Assembly (NCBI GenBank): GCA_947165335.1
Contig: CAMVAB010000044.1
Coordinates: 1 to 6,811 of the forward strand
DNA from: an uncultured Pseudomonadota bacterium
GTDB lineage: Bacteria; Pseudomonadota; Alphaproteobacteria; Rs-D84
DNA length: 6,811 nucleotides
Direction: 5' to 3'
The notes under the pieces were generated by a model. The model saw nothing but the letters and a program-made list of their open reading frames with translations, searched no databases and was not told where the DNA came from. A program made the translations under genes and the position numbers. Shown here piece by piece: positions 5,916 through 6,811 of this stretch; positions within the stretch are counted from its first letter, which is position 1; every line of letters begins with the position of its first letter.

Positions 5916-5991
5916 TGGCTCGGGCAACTGGACTCGAACCAGTGACATATGGATTAACAGTCCATTGTTCTACCGACTGAACTATGCCCGA
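5916..5991 (-). tRNA. tRNA-Asn (anticodon GTT), CCA encoded
   Basis: A 76-nt gene that folds as a standard cloverleaf: acceptor TCGGGCA/TGCCCGA, discriminator G then CCA, D arm GTTC-AGTCGGTA-GAAC, anticodon arm ATGGA-CTGTTAA-TCCAT with anticodon GTT (plus positions 5956-5958), variable ATGTC, and T arm ACTGG-TTCGAGT-CCAGT. From the D arm to the T arm it is close to E. coli tRNA-Asn as I recall it. It decodes AAC and AAU. It has its own promoter and terminator, and a truncated copy faces it about 340 bp away. Confidence 0.97.
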
Positions 5992-6003
5992 ATAACGCGA
6001 CAT

Positions 6004-6032
6004 ATAATAACTCTAAAATCCGCACAAGTCAA
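6004..6032 (-). promoter_or_regulatory. Promoter of tRNA-Asn
   Basis: On the minus strand, TTGACT (6032-6027), exactly 17 nt, then TATTAT (6009-6004): 5 of 6 matches for each box at ideal spacing. Initiation would fall near 5997, about 6 nt before the mature tRNA 5' end. Confidence 0.75.
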
Positions 6033-6037
6033 GGACT

Positions 6038-6076
6038 TTGTGTGAAATATGAAAAGATTTTTCATATTTCCCACAA
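6038..6076. repeat. Long AU-rich hairpin upstream of the tRNA-Asn promoter
   Basis: GAAATATGAAAA (6044-6055) and TTTTCATATTTC (6059-6070) form a perfect 12-bp stem with a GAT loop. After one T/C mismatch, TTGTG (6038-6042) pairs with CACAA (6072-6076), giving 17 pairs in an 18-step stem. It lies between the terminator of the rightmost gene and the tRNA promoter. There is no U-tract at its base, so it is not a classic terminator. It could be a cis element, a repeat-family member, or a transcript 3'-end stabiliser. Confidence 0.6.
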
Positions 6077-6094
6077 TTCTGCTGGTTGAATCAA

Positions 6095-6119
6095 AACAAA
6101 TAACCGCCCCCTGGGCGGT
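6095..6119 (-). terminator. Rho-independent terminator of the rightmost gene
   Basis: ACCGCCC (6103-6109) and GGGCGGT (6113-6119) form a 7-bp GC stem with a 3-nt loop, followed on the minus strand by a T-rich but interrupted TTATTTGTTTT. It begins about 30 nt after the stop codon at 6149. Confidence 0.7.
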
Positions 6120-6148
6120 CTTTTATCGTTTTGTTATACTATAACAAT

Positions 6149-6811
6149 TTATCTTACCAAAAATTGTTCTGTTGCGGCTTTCAATGCTTGTGCCACACGC
6201 GCATCTTTAACGCGTCCACCGATTTCTTTCAATTCAAAAGGGATCTGGGTACCCAACAGCTTGGTCAATTCTTGTCTTGAAAATCCAGCATTGTATTCTG
6301 CACCCAAATTGTTCACAAGTTCTTTGTCCTGTTGAACTGCATTTGGTTTGTCTAATTCAATAAACATGTTTTTAAACTGCGTGGATATTTCTTTTAATTT
6401 GGCAGCTTGTTCTGCATTATCCAAATACACAAATGTTCCCAAAGATACAAAAAGGTCATTATCAAATTTAGGTTCTGCAGGCATTTCATTGAAATGTGGT
6501 GTTGGCAAATTCAATTTACTTGATACTGCACTGAATACTGAATTGGTTTCGTCCCTATCAAAAGTGTACATTTGGACATCTGGGCGATTTTGTTTTACAA
6601 CGTGGCCCCATGGTGATAAACCACGACCAAAATCCACTACATTGGCATTTTGCTCTGCGCGTTCATACACAAAGTGCGCGGCATCCAAAAATCTTTTTGC
6701 ATAATAATAACTGCGGTATGGAACAGCCAATTTATCAATGATCTTTGATAATGTAACGGCTGGCGATCTGCATGACCTGCGGGCGTGTCGGCTCATGGAA
6801 AGGCCGCCCCA
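6149..6811 (-). CDS. Probable class I SAM-dependent methyltransferase-like protein (5' end open at edge)
   Basis: The frame runs from TAA (6149-6151) to the right edge without a stop. The first ATG in view is at 6796 (215 residues), but five further in-frame codons reach the edge and no clear Shine-Dalgarno precedes that ATG, so the start is unresolved. Numbering from that ATG, VVDFGRGLSPWG (53-64) resembles motif I of Rossmann methyltransferases (D-x-G-x-G), with an Arg where Cys or Ser is more usual. MYTFDRD (76-82) fits the strand-2 acidic motif that binds the ribose of SAM, and NDLFVSLGTFVYLD (113-126) fits motif IV. EYNAGFSRQELTKLLG (167-182) resembles the C-terminal part of such enzymes. 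The substrate is unknown and the assignment is by motif only. The first ~15 residues (SRHARRSCRSPAVT) are Arg-rich and encoded by abruptly GC-rich DNA, so they may not belong to the family core. A hairpin terminator follows the gene. Confidence 0.6.
   Translation of the reverse strand, partial: WGGLSMSRHARRSCRSPAVTLSKIIDKLAVPYRSYYYAKRFLDAAHFVYERAEQNANVVDFGRGLSPWGHVVKQNRPDVQMYTFDRDETNSVFSAVSSKLNLPTPHFNEMPAEPKFDNDLFVSLGTFVYLDNAEQAAKLKEISTQFKNMFIELDKPNAVQQDKELVNNLGAEYNAGFSRQELTKLLGTQIPFELKEIGGRVKDARVAQALKAATEQFLVR

Noticed and set aside
5724..5945. Plus-strand open frame of 73 codons ending in GQLDSNQ
   Set aside because: It runs antisense into the tRNA-Asn T arm, which is what yields the LDSNQ ending. 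It is Lys/Phe-rich low-complexity sequence with no ribosome binding site.

Overview
The window looks like a low-GC, AT-skewed chromosomal segment from a Gram-negative bacterium, most likely an uncultured, host-associated alphaproteobacterium. The Gram-negative assignment rests on a complete tripartite efflux operon with an outer-membrane channel. The alphaproteobacterial guess rests on a small helix-turn-helix protein containing LAKRSGLDPTMFNKSKR, a pattern I associate with alphaproteobacterial repressor-type regulators, and on a Cys-rich 'NPGYYL' protein of a style common in gut alphaproteobacterial genomes. That lineage call is inference.

Layout. (1) 3-479 (+): C-terminal part of a Cys-rich, probably surface or secreted protein, ending in a hairpin that can terminate transcription from both sides. 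(2) 514-5008 (-): a tightly packed four-gene operon read right to left: TolC-like outer-membrane channel, MacA-like periplasmic adaptor, MacB-type ATPase, MacB-type permease. All junctions overlap or are about 10 nt apart. Together the products would form a MacAB-TolC-type pump spanning both membranes. The first gene starts with GTG behind a good ribosome binding site. (3) 5058-5315 (-): a small HTH regulator gene with an intact promoter and ribosome binding site, but a TAA at codon 5, directly upstream of the efflux operon. (4) 5500-5646 (+): a promoter, the 5' half of a tRNA-Asn broken in the anticodon loop, an unrelated tail and a Rho-independent terminator, which looks like a compact chimeric transcription unit. 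(5) 5647-5887: non-coding, AT-rich, with palindromes and hairpins. (6) 5916-5991 (-): an intact tRNA-Asn(GTT) with encoded CCA, a strong promoter and a terminator. (7) 6038-6119: a long AU-rich hairpin and a terminator. (8) 6149 to the right edge (-): a gene open at the edge, probably a class I SAM-dependent methyltransferase-like protein, whose last ~50 bp are abruptly GC-rich.

The efflux operon is conventional. The less ordinary part is 5058-6076, with a nonsense-interrupted regulator, an inverted tRNA-Asn/half-tRNA-Asn pair with separate promoters and terminators, and several dyads without an assigned role. I see no CRISPR array, transposase or integrase in the window.
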